Assembly (NCBI GenBank): GCA_964592425.1
Contig: CAZQCG010000009.1
Span: 74,422-138,421 of the forward strand
DNA: 64,000 nucleotides
Source: Viridilinea sp964592425
GTDB taxonomy: Bacteria; Chloroflexota; Chloroflexia; Chloroflexales; Chloroflexaceae
Reading direction: 5' to 3'
This document shows, piece by piece, positions 1 through 9,272 of this stretch. The notes below the pieces were generated by a model. It had not been told where the DNA came from. It ran no database searches and was given only the letters and a program-made list of their open reading frames with translations. Each line of letters opens with the position of its first letter. The stretch's first letter is position 1. A program made the translations under genes and the position numbers.

Positions 1-1
1 G

Positions 2-1769
2 CTGTTTCTTGCGCAGCAGCGGAAACCGCAAGGCTGGGATGTAGCTCTCGACATAGACCCAAACTTTACGCAATGGGTCATGCTGGCCCCTCCTGGTCTG
101 CTCAGCAAAGATGCGCAGCGCGTCCTTGGTCCTTCAATATCCCTCCAGGGTGACGGATCTGGGGAGCTAAGCCTGCCCTGGTTGACTGGTGAGACTTGGT
201 TTCTGACTAGTGGACCCCATATTGCCGTGGATAAAACGGTTCGCAATGCCCTCGACTTTGCGGGCGGCAGCGGGAAGATTGTCGCCGCTCGTGATGGTGT
301 TGCCTACTACAGCTCTTCCTGCCCGAACTATATTAGGATTGAGCACGGTGGTGGCTGGAAGACGACGTACTACCACGCAATCAATATCGCCGTCGGCTAT
401 GGGCAATCAGTGTCACGGGGCCAATTTCTAGGAAATATCTCAGCCCAGGCCGGGTGCGGCGGGAGTGCGACTGGTCCTCATGTTCATTTTGCGACCTATC
501 TGAACAATGTAGATAAGGCGATGCACGGCCTCGATATTGGGGGCTGGACGGTAGAGAATGGCTCAACGGCCTATGTCGGCTGCATGATCCGTGTGCGTGA
601 TGGTTCACGTCAGTGCTCATCTAATGGCCAGATCTACAACGATGGTTCCATTGGAAGCGGCACCCCTCCCAACCGCCCACCCAACCCGCCCTCGCTCGTC
701 TCCCCCGCCGATGGTGCCCGATCCTCCAGCGGCAGCCTCACGCTGACCTGGAGCGACAATGGCGACCCGGACAATCAGCCGCGCAACTACCGCGACTATG
801 CTGTCGAGGTCTATCGCGATGGGACAAAGGTTACCGAGAGCGGCTGGATAAATAGTACGAGTTGGACCGTGCCGAACCTCAATGTCGGCACCTACGAGTG
901 GAGCGTCAAATCCGGCGATGGCGTGGCCGCGAGCGATTGGCCTACACGCTGGCGCTTCACCATAGGTGATGCCCCGCTGGAGATCCTCTGCGATAATAGG
1001 GATGGGTGTTTCAGCAAGTATGAGTCGGCTGGATCCTGGGGGGTGGTGCAAGATAGTAGTACCTTCAACGGGCACGCCTACTGGACCTACAACACCCAGA
1101 ACCAGGCCCTTGACTGGGGCAAGTGGCAGCCCACCCTGCCCTTCGCTGGCACCTACGATGTGTACGTCTGGTATCCGGCGCTGACCTCGGCGACGGGCTC
1201 GGTCACCTACAAGGTGCATCACGCCACTGGCGACACCAATGTTGCCTGGAGCCAGGCCGCGAACGCAGGGAGGTGGAATAAGCTCACCAGCGTCCGCTGC
1301 AGCGTAGGCTCGTCCTGCTATGTGCAGATCACCGACAGCACCTCCGAGGGTACCAGTTCGCGCCGAGTCGGCATCGACGCGGTCAAGTTTGTGCTCACCG
1401 CAAATTCGCAGGTCTCCCTCTCACCCTTGCAGGTCGCCCATGGCGTGAGTCAGCAACAGAACGCGAGTGGTTTCACGCCAAATGGCCCGCTGTTCCTCTC
1501 CATTCGCCTGCCAAACGGTGTCTACCATGAGGAGAATTTGCGTGCCGATACGAGCGGTAACTTTGCTCGGCTGTATACCATGCCTACCAATGCCCAGATC
1601 GGAGCATATACCTACCGCATACAGGACGTTGCCAGTGGCGTATGGAGTAACACGGTCAATTACACCGTTGTTGCAAGCACCTACACCATCACAGGGCGCG
1701 TCGCTGACGCCAGTGGCACGGGCCTCAGCGGCGTGATGATCAGCGATGGCACGCGCACCACGACGACCG
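2..1769 (+). CDS. Secreted M23-family metallopeptidase with golvesin-like and repeat domains (N-terminal part, cut at both ends)
   Basis: The frame is open from the first base of the window, so the true start lies upstream; the ATG at 80 is internal. An M23/LytM-type peptidase domain lies at about 180-560: a GPH histidine near 218, an LDF aspartate near 253 and the GPHVHF metal site near 475-490, as in zinc endopeptidases that cleave peptidoglycan cross-bridges. A fibronectin-III-like segment follows (about 660-960), then a domain resembling the golvesin C-terminal beta-sandwich (about 975-1410), an Ig-like stretch, and the start of a carboxypeptidase-regulatory-like repeat (from about 1684). 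The frame enters the N gap in mid-repeat. It is very probably one gene with the ORF at 1870-3957. The peptidase fold is clear from the motifs; substrate and target cell wall are not known. Confidence 0.8.
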
Positions 1770-1869
1770 NNNNNNNNNNNNNNNNNNNNNNNNNNNNNNN
1801 NNNNNNNNNNNNNNNNNNNNNNNNNNNNNNNNNNNNNNNNNNNNNNNNNNNNNNNNNNNNNNNNNNNNN
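1770..1869. other. Assembly gap (100 N placeholder)
   Basis: Exactly 100 Ns, the usual placeholder for a gap of unknown size. The roughly 55 bases to its left (about 1715-1769) recur word for word at about 1903-1957 to its right, so the break falls inside a 240-bp tandem repeat. The two flanks are in different frames only because 100 is not the true length. Confidence 0.97.
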
Positions 1870-2589
1870 TACAGCCTGAGCGGGCGGGTGGCGACCGGCA
1901 GCGGCACGGGCCTCAGCGGCGTGATGATCAGCGATGGCACGCGCACCACGACGACCGACGCCAGTGGCAACTATACGCTCAGCGGCGTCCCGGCTGGCAG
2001 CTACACGCTGACGCCCAGCAAGAGCGGCTACAGCTTCAGCCCGGCCAGCCTGAGCGTCACCGTCAGCGGCAATCTGAGCGCCCAGAACTTCACGGCCAGC
2101 CCGCTCACCTACAGCCTGAGCGGGCGGGTGGCGACCGGCAGCGGCACGGGCCTCAGCGGCGTGACGATTAGCGACGGGGCGCGCAACGGCGTCACCGATG
2201 CCACCGGCACCTACACGATCAGCAATGTGCCCGCCGGAACCTACACGCTGACGCCCAGCCGCAGTGGCTACAGCTTCAACCCCGCGTCGCTCAGCGTGAG
2301 TGTCAGCGGCAACGTCACCGGGCGCAACTTCACTGGTACGCCGCTCACCTACAGCCTGAGCGGGCGCGTGGCCGACGCCAGCGGCACGGGCCTCAGTGGC
2401 GTGACCATCAGCGACGGCACGCGCACTGCCACCACCGACGCCAGCGGCAACTACACGCTCAGCGGTATCCCCGCCGGCAGCTATACGCTCACGCCCAGCA
2501 AGAGCGGCTACAGCTTCAGCCCGGCCAGCTTGAGCGTCACCGTCAGCAGCAACCTGACCGGACGCAACTTCACCGCCACGCCCACGTCT
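1870..2589 (+). repeat. Three tandem 240-bp units encoding 80-aa beta-sandwich repeats
   Basis: Units begin at 1870, 2110 and 2350, each opening with a TAC-AGC-CTG-AGC run (YSLSGRV). A partial, more divergent copy precedes the gap from about 1684. Period 240 bp, in frame. A further related unit occurs in the next gene at about 4810-5045. Confidence 0.9.
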
Positions 2590-3957
2590 CCAGAAACCGG
2601 CGTGTCCCTGGCGGTCGTGCCCGCGTCCACGACGCTCTCGGTCGGCGGCACGCTGAGTGTCACCCTGGAAGTGCGCAGCGCCACCCAGCCGATCGACGGC
2701 GCGGCCTTCTTCCTCGACTTCGACCCGACCGTCCTGGAGGTTCTCGCCGTGACCCCCGGCACCGCGCTTCCGCTTGAGCTGATCTGGACGACTAACAATT
2801 CGACTGGCCAGCTCGACCTCGTGCGCGGCGCGCTCGTCACCCCCTTCCCCCAGGGCACCTTCCCGCTGGCCACCGTCACCTTCCGCGCTCGGCAGGCCGC
2901 GCCCGACGGCACCTCGTTGGGCATCAGTCGCACCGCCGCCCGCCAGAGCGATGTGACCTCTGCTGGCATCTCCGTGCTAGGGCCGCTGGTTCCCGCCACG
3001 CTTATCGTGCGCGAGGGGCTGGCACTCAATGTGGATGTGCAGCTCGAAGGCCGCCCGGCGGCCCCCAGCCCGCGCTGGAGCGTGCCGCTCTCGGTCACGC
3101 TGAGCCTGGCTGGCACCACAACCACGGCCTATCAGGCCGCCCCGACCACCGACCAGTCCGGGCGCTTCCGGCTGGATGGAATTACCCCCGGCACCTATAC
3201 CCTCAGCGTGAAGCACCCGCAGACGCTGCGCGTGCAGGTCAGCCAGGCGCTCAGCGGGCTTGAGGCGAGCGTTGCCATCGGGCCGCTGCCGTCGGGCGAC
3301 GCGAACAACGACAATCGGATCTCCGTGCTCGACTTCTCGTTGCTGGCCAGCACCTTCGGGCGCAGCAGCGGCAGCGCCGGTTACGATGGGCGGGCCGATT
3401 TCAATGGCGATAGCCTGATCAGTCTGCTCGACTTCTCGCTGCTCTCGAAGAACTTCGGCCGCGCCGGGGCCGCCGCCCCCGCCGCTGCGCTCGCCGCCGC
3501 CCCCAGCGCACAGGTGCTCGCCCAGGTCGTGCGCGACCTCACAGCAGGGGAGACCTTCACTCTGGATGTGGCGGTGAACGCGCCGGACACGGGGATTGAT
3601 GCGGCCGCCGTCACGCTTGACTTCGACCCGACGCTGCTCGAAGTGCTGGCGGTGACGGGTGATCCGAGCCTGGAGCTCACGCTTCAGCAGGTGGTCGATA
3701 ACGCGGGCGGGCGCATGATGCTGGCGCGCGGCACACTTGAGCCGCAGCTCCCCACGGGTCAGGTAAGCCTCGCACGCATCCAGTTGCGGGCGCGCACGCA
3801 GGCCGCCGCAGCCCAGATCACACTGGTGGATGACGGCGACCTGGGCCAGAGTGCGGTCACGGCAGGCGGGCAGGCGCTGCCGCTGGCGGCAGCAGATTGG
3901 CGGCTCACGGTGAGCAATGGGAACCATTCCAGCTACCTACCGCTGATCATCCAGTGA
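1870..3957 (+). CDS. C-terminal part of the same exoprotein: beta-sandwich repeats, cohesin-like and dockerin-like domains
   Basis: The frame is open from the end of the gap; an apparent GTG start at 1888 lies inside a repeat and should be ignored. Three 80-residue carboxypeptidase-regulatory-like (transthyretin-fold) repeats occupy 1870-2589. A cohesin-like domain follows (about 2595-3000), then another beta-sandwich, then a dockerin-like pair of calcium-binding segments (about 3295-3465; GDANNDNRISVLDF and DFNGDSLISLLDF), an Ala-rich linker and a second cohesin-like domain (about 3510-3900). The chain ends in SSYLPLIIQ, a variant of the C-terminal tail seen in three other secreted proteins here. 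Known for the families: cohesin and dockerin pair in calcium-dependent assembly. No scaffoldin or cellulase set is present, so a cell-surface assembly role is only inferred. Confidence 0.85.
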   Translation, partial: YSLSGRVATGSGTGLSGVMISDGTRTTTTDASGNYTLSGVPAGSYTLTPSKSGYSFSPASLSVTVSGNLSAQNFTASPLTYSLSGRVATGSGTGLSGVTISDGARNGVTDATGTYTISNVPAGTYTLTPSRSGYSFNPASLSVSVSGNVTGRNFTGTPLTYSLSGRVADASGTGLSGVTISDGTRTATTDASGNYTLSGIPAGSYTLTPSKSGYSFSPASLSVTVSSNLTGRNFTATPTSPETGVSLAVVPASTTLSVGGTLSVTLEVRSATQPIDGAAFFLDFDPTVLEVLAVTPGTALPLELIWTTNNSTGQLDLVRGALVTPFPQGTFPLATVTFRARQAAPDGTSLGISRTAARQSDVTSAGISVLGPLVPATLIVREGLALNVDVQLEGRPAAPSPRWSVPLSVTLSLAGTTTTAYQAAPTTDQSGRFRLDGITPGTYTLSVKHPQTLRVQVSQALSGLEASVAIGPLPSGDANNDNRISVLDFSLLASTFGRSSGSAGYDGRADFNGDSLISLLDFSLLSKNFGRAGAAAPAAALAAAPSAQVLAQVVRDLTAGETFTLDVAVNAPDTGIDAAAVTLDFDPTLLEVLAVTGDPSLELTLQQVVDNAGGRMMLARGTLEPQLPTGQVSLARIQLRARTQAAAAQITLVDDGDLGQSAVTAGGQALPLAAADWRLTVSNGNHSSYLPLIIQ

Positions 3958-3973
3958 ACCACGAGGTCCATTA

Positions 3974-6742
3974 ATGCGCAGTCATCAACACCCCGGCCAT
4001 CACTCGCTGCCCGTTCTGATCTTAGGTCTAGTGATACTTGCGAGTATCACCTTCCCGCTGGCCAGGCTTATCGCCGCGCCAGCAGTGACTCTCAACCTGG
4101 TACCATCGACTCTTACGATGGTACCAGGCGAGACAATCACGGTGACGATTGAGGTGCAGGCCGGTGTGCAGCCAATCGATGGCGTCGCGGCCTACGTGGA
4201 TTTTGACCCTGCCCGCTTTCAGGTGACCGGGGTCAACCCTGGGGCGGCGTTGCCGTTCCAGTTGGTGAGCCAGATTGATAACGCGGTCGGCACGCTCGAC
4301 CATGTGCGTGGAGCGCTGGTGTCACCCTACCCAAATGGCACCTTTACGCTGGCGACATTTCAGTTGCGTGCGCTCGGGGTTCCGGGGGCGAGCACGCTTA
4401 GCTTTAACCTGGGCGTTCCCTCGCTCGTGCGCCAGAGCGACGTGACAGCGAGCGGAGCCTCGGTGCTTGGCTCGGTCTCTTCGCTGACCGTGCAGATTAG
4501 TGACCCAAGCTCGCCGACGGCGACCAACACCGCGACGGCGACCAATACCGCAACGCCGACTAACACCGCGACGCCGACCAATACGCCCACCGCCACACCG
4601 ACACGCACACCGACGCCGACCAACATACCCACCGCCACGGCGACGCCGACCAACACGCCCACGGCCACGGCGACGGCGACGAATACGCCCACGGCGACGC
4701 CGACCAACACGCCTACCGCCACGGCGACGGCGACGAATACGCCCACGGCGACGGCGACGAACACGCCCACGGCGACGGCGACGAACACGCCCACCGCCAC
4801 CCCGGCGATCTACCGGGTCGGCGGGCGGGTGACCAGTGCCGGTACTGGTCTGGCGGGGGTGACGATCACAGACGGCACGCGCAGCACGACCACGGGCGCG
4901 GATGGGAGCTATATCCTCACCGGCCTGCCGCCGGGCAGCTTCACCCTGATACCTTCACGCAGTGGCTATACCTTTACCCCCCTCGCACGGGCGATCACGG
5001 TCAATGGCGACCTGGCGGGTCAGGACTTCACGGCTACGCCTGACGAGCCGCCTCAGGGCGAGTTGATCCAGTCAGTTACGCCGCGTGAGGGGCCAGCCGG
5101 CCAGGCGACGCAGATCACCGTGACTGGCAGCGGCTTCAGTACTACCGCGCCGCCGGTTGCCAATCTGCTTGGACTGGGCGGCACCTTCGCCCTGAGCGAG
5201 ATCCGCGTTCAGAGTAGCAGCAGCTTTCTGGCCACCGTGCCGGCCAGCCTGCCCGCAGGCAGCTACGACCTGTTTGTCAGCAGCAATGGGCGCAGCGCCA
5301 CCCTGCCCAACGCCTTTACGGTCGTGGCGAGCGTCCCACAGATCCGCAGCCTCCAGCCCGAGGCGGCGGCGAACGACCAGGCCAGCGAGTTGATCGTCGA
5401 GGGGGCCAACTTCGCCGAGGGAGCCAGTGTGCGCCTGGGGGCGAGCACCCTCAGCAGCCAGCGCCTCAACACTGGCCTGCTGCTGGCCGAGGTGCCGGCG
5501 GGGCTCACTCCCGGCCTCTATGATCTGGTGGTGATTAACCCCGGCGGCAGCCAGGCCAGCCTGGCCGGGGCCTTCACGGTGCGGGATGCAAGCGCGGCCC
5601 GCGATGACCTCTTCAGCAGTAGCGAGCAACTCTGGCTGGCTCCGCAGGTGCCACGAGCCGGCGAGCCCTTCCAGATCGGTTTGCTGGTGCAGCGTGACGG
5701 CGGCACCTCCACCCTCGAAAACGTAGCGGTCACCTTCCGGCGCGACTCGGCCACTGGCCCGCTGCTCAGCACGGCCAGACTATCCTTCCTCGACCCGTCC
5801 TCCTCCGGCGAGACGACCCCGCTCAGCCTGATTCTGACTGGTGCCGGGCAGGTGACGCTCTATGCGATCATCGACCCGGAGGGCATGATCGCCGAGACTG
5901 ACCGCAGCAACAATGTGGTCAGCCGCACCATCCTGCTGCTGCCGGCTGCCGCCGACCGCACGCCTCCGCGGGTGACCGCCCTGGGCATCAATGGCGGGAA
6001 TGGCAGCACGGTGGTGCAGCGCGAGCTGAGCCTGGATGTCACGGCGGAGGATCCGCCGCCGAACGCGAGCGGGGTACGGGCAGCGCATACGATCGAGTAT
6101 GTCTACCAGCCAGCAGTCCAGCGCTGGGTGCCGATCGCCCAGTCGGGCTGGCTGGGCTACAGCCAGACGCCGGAGCACTACCGCTGGACCTTGAGCCCAC
6201 TGGCGGGGGTGCATTACCTGCAGGTGCGGGCACGTGACAACGCCAACAACCTCTCGCTGGGACGGGCACGCATGGTCACCTACGAGGGGGTGAACGATCT
6301 TCTGGCGCGCCAGCAGACGCGGATCTACCGCTACGAACTAGTGGCGGGCCAGGAGTTCCGGGTGAATGTGGACGTGCAAAGCGGTGACGCCGATCTGTAC
6401 GTCTGGTCGCCGCAGGCCGGGGCAGCGGTACGGGTGAGCAACCTGGCCGGGAGCGCCGACGAGCAGATCGTCATCCCGGCCAGTGCAGTCGTGGCAGGCC
6501 TCTACCAGGTGGAGGTCTACGGCTACAGCGCGAGCACGTACCGGCTGACGACGGCGATTGGACCCGCCCCGGCAGGGCTGGCCGAAGCGATCCAGGGCGG
6601 GGTAGCGGAGACGAAGCCCGTGCCGACGGAGCCGCTGGTGGCCCTGGCCGCCGTGCCGGACGAGCGGGTGGGCAGTGTGCCCCCGCCCGACGACGGCGGG
6701 ACGACCGACTCTCGCATCTACCTGCCCTTCGTACGGCGATAG
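3974..6742 (+). CDS. Large exported cohesin / TIG / CARDB-like multi-domain protein with Thr-Pro linker
   Basis: 922 aa. It starts 16 bp after the preceding stop, so it is probably co-transcribed. An N-terminal hydrophobic segment (residues about 13-35) looks like a signal peptide. A cohesin-like domain at about 38-175 is close in sequence to those of the upstream protein. Residues 178-277 are a low-complexity Thr/Pro/Ala/Asn linker. A carboxypeptidase-regulatory-like repeat follows (279-358), two IPT/TIG-type Ig folds (about 360-540), a CARDB-like segment (545-660), an FN3-like region, and a PPC-like beta-sandwich near 780-865. The protein ends in IYLPFVRR. Such architectures are cell-surface or extracellular adhesive or carbohydrate-binding proteins; no catalytic domain was recognised. 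Function inferred only as a surface structural or adhesion protein. Confidence 0.85.
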   Translation: MRSHQHPGHHSLPVLILGLVILASITFPLARLIAAPAVTLNLVPSTLTMVPGETITVTIEVQAGVQPIDGVAAYVDFDPARFQVTGVNPGAALPFQLVSQIDNAVGTLDHVRGALVSPYPNGTFTLATFQLRALGVPGASTLSFNLGVPSLVRQSDVTASGASVLGSVSSLTVQISDPSSPTATNTATATNTATPTNTATPTNTPTATPTRTPTPTNIPTATATPTNTPTATATATNTPTATPTNTPTATATATNTPTATATNTPTATATNTPTATPAIYRVGGRVTSAGTGLAGVTITDGTRSTTTGADGSYILTGLPPGSFTLIPSRSGYTFTPLARAITVNGDLAGQDFTATPDEPPQGELIQSVTPREGPAGQATQITVTGSGFSTTAPPVANLLGLGGTFALSEIRVQSSSSFLATVPASLPAGSYDLFVSSNGRSATLPNAFTVVASVPQIRSLQPEAAANDQASELIVEGANFAEGASVRLGASTLSSQRLNTGLLLAEVPAGLTPGLYDLVVINPGGSQASLAGAFTVRDASAARDDLFSSSEQLWLAPQVPRAGEPFQIGLLVQRDGGTSTLENVAVTFRRDSATGPLLSTARLSFLDPSSSGETTPLSLILTGAGQVTLYAIIDPEGMIAETDRSNNVVSRTILLLPAAADRTPPRVTALGINGGNGSTVVQRELSLDVTAEDPPPNASGVRAAHTIEYVYQPAVQRWVPIAQSGWLGYSQTPEHYRWTLSPLAGVHYLQVRARDNANNLSLGRARMVTYEGVNDLLARQQTRIYRYELVAGQEFRVNVDVQSGDADLYVWSPQAGAAVRVSNLAGSADEQIVIPASAVVAGLYQVEVYGYSASTYRLTTAIGPAPAGLAEAIQGGVAETKPVPTEPLVALAAVPDERVGSVPPPDDGGTTDSRIYLPFVRR
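4505..4806 (+). repeat. Microsatellite-like coding repeat (Thr/Pro/Ala/Asn linker)
   Basis: Degenerate short units built from ACG-CC(C/G)-ACN-GCG and ACC/ACG-AAC/AAT-ACG encode about 100 residues of TNTPTATAT type. This is a typical extended, potentially O-glycosylated linker between extracellular domains, and it is prone to slippage. Confidence 0.85.
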
Positions 6743-6817
6743 GAGCTTGTCCGAGTAGACCGCATTGCTGGCACAATTGCAAAGGTAGGCAGGAGAGAGT
6801 GCGTATGCATCTTCTGA

Positions 6818-6845
6818 TTGATCATCTGGACTTCGGAGATATAAT
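6818..6845 (+). promoter_or_regulatory. Possible promoter in the 6743-7046 spacer
   Basis: TTGATC (6818-6823), a 16-bp spacer and a perfect TATAAT (6840-6845) in an unusually AT-rich patch, about 200 bp before the next start. The rest of the 304-bp spacer holds an 83-codon ORF of unlikely composition (6799-7050) and nothing else I recognise. Confidence 0.4.
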
Positions 6846-7046
6846 ATACATATTCAGCCAATATTCCTCATATCCTCCTGTCCACAAACCCTTCAGTGCC
6901 CGTTTCTGCACCGGCTACGGCAGGACGTTCATTGGCCAGGAGCCTCCCGCTACGCAGGCTCCTCCCATGCGCTTTCGCAAGAGCGCCGTCACACACGCTG
7001 CCCGGTCTCCACCCGTGGTGTATAAGGTGTATAAGATGAGGATCGC

Positions 7047-9212
7047 ATGACACAGATACCCCATCGACTCCGCTATATGCTCGCTCTCGCCGTCGTGCTC
7101 ACCGCCCTGTGGTCGCTGCCGCAGGCCGCCCGCGCCGAAACCGAGCCGAACGACACTATCGCGACCGCCAGCACGATTGGGATAGGCCTCGCCAACGCCG
7201 AAATCAACGCAACGATCAGCACGACGAACGACCTCGACTATTACCGCTTCGAGGCCGCCGCCGCCGGCCAGACCTTTGTGATCCAGACCTTCAACATCTC
7301 CGGCCAGCGTAACGGCAACGGCACTAAGGTGCGCCTCTACAACAGCGGTGGCACCCTGCTTGAGACGGGTACCTTCGGCACCGGCAGCGCCGACAAGCAG
7401 ATCATCTACACCTTCACCAGCCCCGGCACCTACTTTCTGCTCGTCACCCGGGCCGATTTTACCGACTGGACTGGCGGCTACTCGCTGCGTGTGCTGCCGA
7501 AGTACGACCAGCCAGGGGCGGCCTGGGACGAGGCCGACGGCTTCGAGCCCAACGACGTTCGCGAACTGGCTACTCCAATCACCCCGGGCCTTGGCAACGC
7601 CCTCACCCGCACCCTCTTCGACAACAGCAACCTCGTCAGCGGCAACTCTGATTACGACTATTACCGCTTCGAGGTCACCGCCGGCCAGACCTTTGTGATC
7701 CAGACCTTCAACATCTCCGGCCAGCGTAACGGCAACGGCACTAAGGTGCGCCTCTACAACAGCGGTGGCACCCTGCTTGAGACGGGTACCTTCGGCACCG
7801 GCAGCGCCGACAAGCAGATCATCTACACCTTCACCAGCCCCGGCACCTACTTTCTGCTCGTCACCCGGGCCGATTTTACCGACTGGACTGGCGGCTACTC
7901 GCTGCGTGTGCTGCCGAAGTACGACCAGCCAGGGGCGGCCTGGGACGAGGCCGACGGCTTCGAGCCCAACGACGTTCGCGAACTGGCTACTCCAATCACC
8001 CCGGGCCTTGGCAACGCCCTCACCCGCACCCTCTTCGACAACAGCAACCTCGTCAGCGGCAACTCTGATTACGACTATTACCGCTTCGAGGTCACCGCCG
8101 GCCAGACCTTTGTGATCCAGACCTTCAACATCTCTGGCCAGCGTAACGGCAGCGGCACTCAGGTGCGCCTCTACAACAGCGGCGGCACCCTGCTAGAGAC
8201 GGGTGCCTTCGGCACCGGCAGCGCCGACAAGCAGATCGTCTACACCTTCACCAGCCCTGGCACCTACTTCCTGCTCGTCACCCGGGCCGATTTTACCAAC
8301 TGGACTGGCGGCTACTCGCTGCGCGTGCTGCCGAAGTACGACCAGCCAGGGGCCGCCTGGGACGAGGCCGACGGCTTCGAGCCCAACGACGTTCGCGAAC
8401 TGGCTACTCCAATCACCCCGGGCCTTGGCAACGCCCTCACCCGCACCCTCTTCGACAACAGCAACCTCGTCAGCGGCAACTCTGATTACGACTACTATCG
8501 CTTCGAGGTCACCGCCGGCCAGACCTTTGTGATCCAGACCTTTAGTGTGGCGGGAGCGCTCCGCGGCAGCGGCACTCAGGTGCGCCTCTACAACAGCGGT
8601 GGCACCCTGCTAGAGACGGGTGCCTTCGGTACCGGCAGCACCGACAAGCAGATCGTCTACACCTTCACCAGCCCCGGTACCTACTTCCTGCTCGTCACCC
8701 GGGCCGATTTTACCGACTGGACCGGCAGCTACTCGCTGCGCGTGCTGCCGAAGTACGACCAGCCGGGGGCCGCCTGGAACGAGGCCAACGATTTCGAGCC
8801 CAATGATCTCCCTGAGCTCGCTACCCGGCTTGAGCTTGGCGCTGCCAGTGCCGTGAACAGGCAGATCCAGCTCAACGCCAACCTCGTGAGCGGCGACATC
8901 GATGTGGATTACTATCGCATTGAGGTGGCCGCCGGGCAGCGGATCGTCATCCAGACCTTTAACGTCCAGGTCGCCGCGGGTAACGTGGGTACCGGGCTAG
9001 TTCTCTTCAACAGCACGGGCACCAGAGTGAGCAACAGTGTGGCGGGGCGGGGCAATGTACACCGGGAGATCAACGCAATCCTGCCGAACGCCGGGACGTA
9101 CTTCGTGCGGGTGACGCGGCAGGACTTCAGTAGTTGGACAGGAACATACTCGCTGCGGGCCTGCGTCGATGTCTGTCAACAGCGGGTTCACCTGCCGCTT
9201 GTACGTCGGTAA
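7047..9212 (+). CDS. Secreted protein of five tandem PPC-type domains
   Basis: 721 aa. The start at 7047 has GAGGAT about 6 bases upstream. Residues 1-30 form a signal peptide ending ARA. The rest is five copies of a 139-residue bacterial pre-peptidase C-terminal (PPC) beta-sandwich, recognisable by EPND openings, DYYRFEV and GTYFLLVTR. The first four units repeat at exactly 417 bp, the fifth is divergent, and the chain ends in VHLPLVRR. PPC domains usually sit beside secreted proteases and are often removed after export. A protein made only of them, with no protease, is odd and suggests a binding or surface-coat role. The first two units are almost identical in DNA, which implies recent duplication or conversion. 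Confidence 0.88.
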   Translation: MTQIPHRLRYMLALAVVLTALWSLPQAARAETEPNDTIATASTIGIGLANAEINATISTTNDLDYYRFEAAAAGQTFVIQTFNISGQRNGNGTKVRLYNSGGTLLETGTFGTGSADKQIIYTFTSPGTYFLLVTRADFTDWTGGYSLRVLPKYDQPGAAWDEADGFEPNDVRELATPITPGLGNALTRTLFDNSNLVSGNSDYDYYRFEVTAGQTFVIQTFNISGQRNGNGTKVRLYNSGGTLLETGTFGTGSADKQIIYTFTSPGTYFLLVTRADFTDWTGGYSLRVLPKYDQPGAAWDEADGFEPNDVRELATPITPGLGNALTRTLFDNSNLVSGNSDYDYYRFEVTAGQTFVIQTFNISGQRNGSGTQVRLYNSGGTLLETGAFGTGSADKQIVYTFTSPGTYFLLVTRADFTNWTGGYSLRVLPKYDQPGAAWDEADGFEPNDVRELATPITPGLGNALTRTLFDNSNLVSGNSDYDYYRFEVTAGQTFVIQTFSVAGALRGSGTQVRLYNSGGTLLETGAFGTGSTDKQIVYTFTSPGTYFLLVTRADFTDWTGSYSLRVLPKYDQPGAAWNEANDFEPNDLPELATRLELGAASAVNRQIQLNANLVSGDIDVDYYRIEVAAGQRIVIQTFNVQVAAGNVGTGLVLFNSTGTRVSNSVAGRGNVHREINAILPNAGTYFVRVTRQDFSSWTGTYSLRACVDVCQQRVHLPLVRR
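7271..8938 (+). repeat. Four tandem 417-bp units (139 aa each)
   Basis: The GACCTTTGTG landmark recurs at 7271, 7688, 8105 and 8522, exactly 417 bp apart. Units 1 and 2 appear identical over almost their whole length; units 3 and 4 carry scattered, mostly silent changes. Confidence 0.95.
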
Positions 9213-9272
9213 CGTGCCCTGCGTGACATAACATTATGACCTTGAACCTTTTACCGAGCGGAGGATTGCCCC

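Noticed and set aside
6799..7050. 83-codon ORF between two exoprotein genes
   Set aside because: A ribosome-site-like GGAGAG precedes it, but its composition is unlike a protein and it contains the putative promoter of the next gene.
2..9212. LPXTG or PEP-CTERM anchoring of the large exoproteins
   Set aside because: No LPXTG followed by a hydrophobic helix and no PEP-CTERM tripartite end; the tails are the short YLPL-type motif instead.
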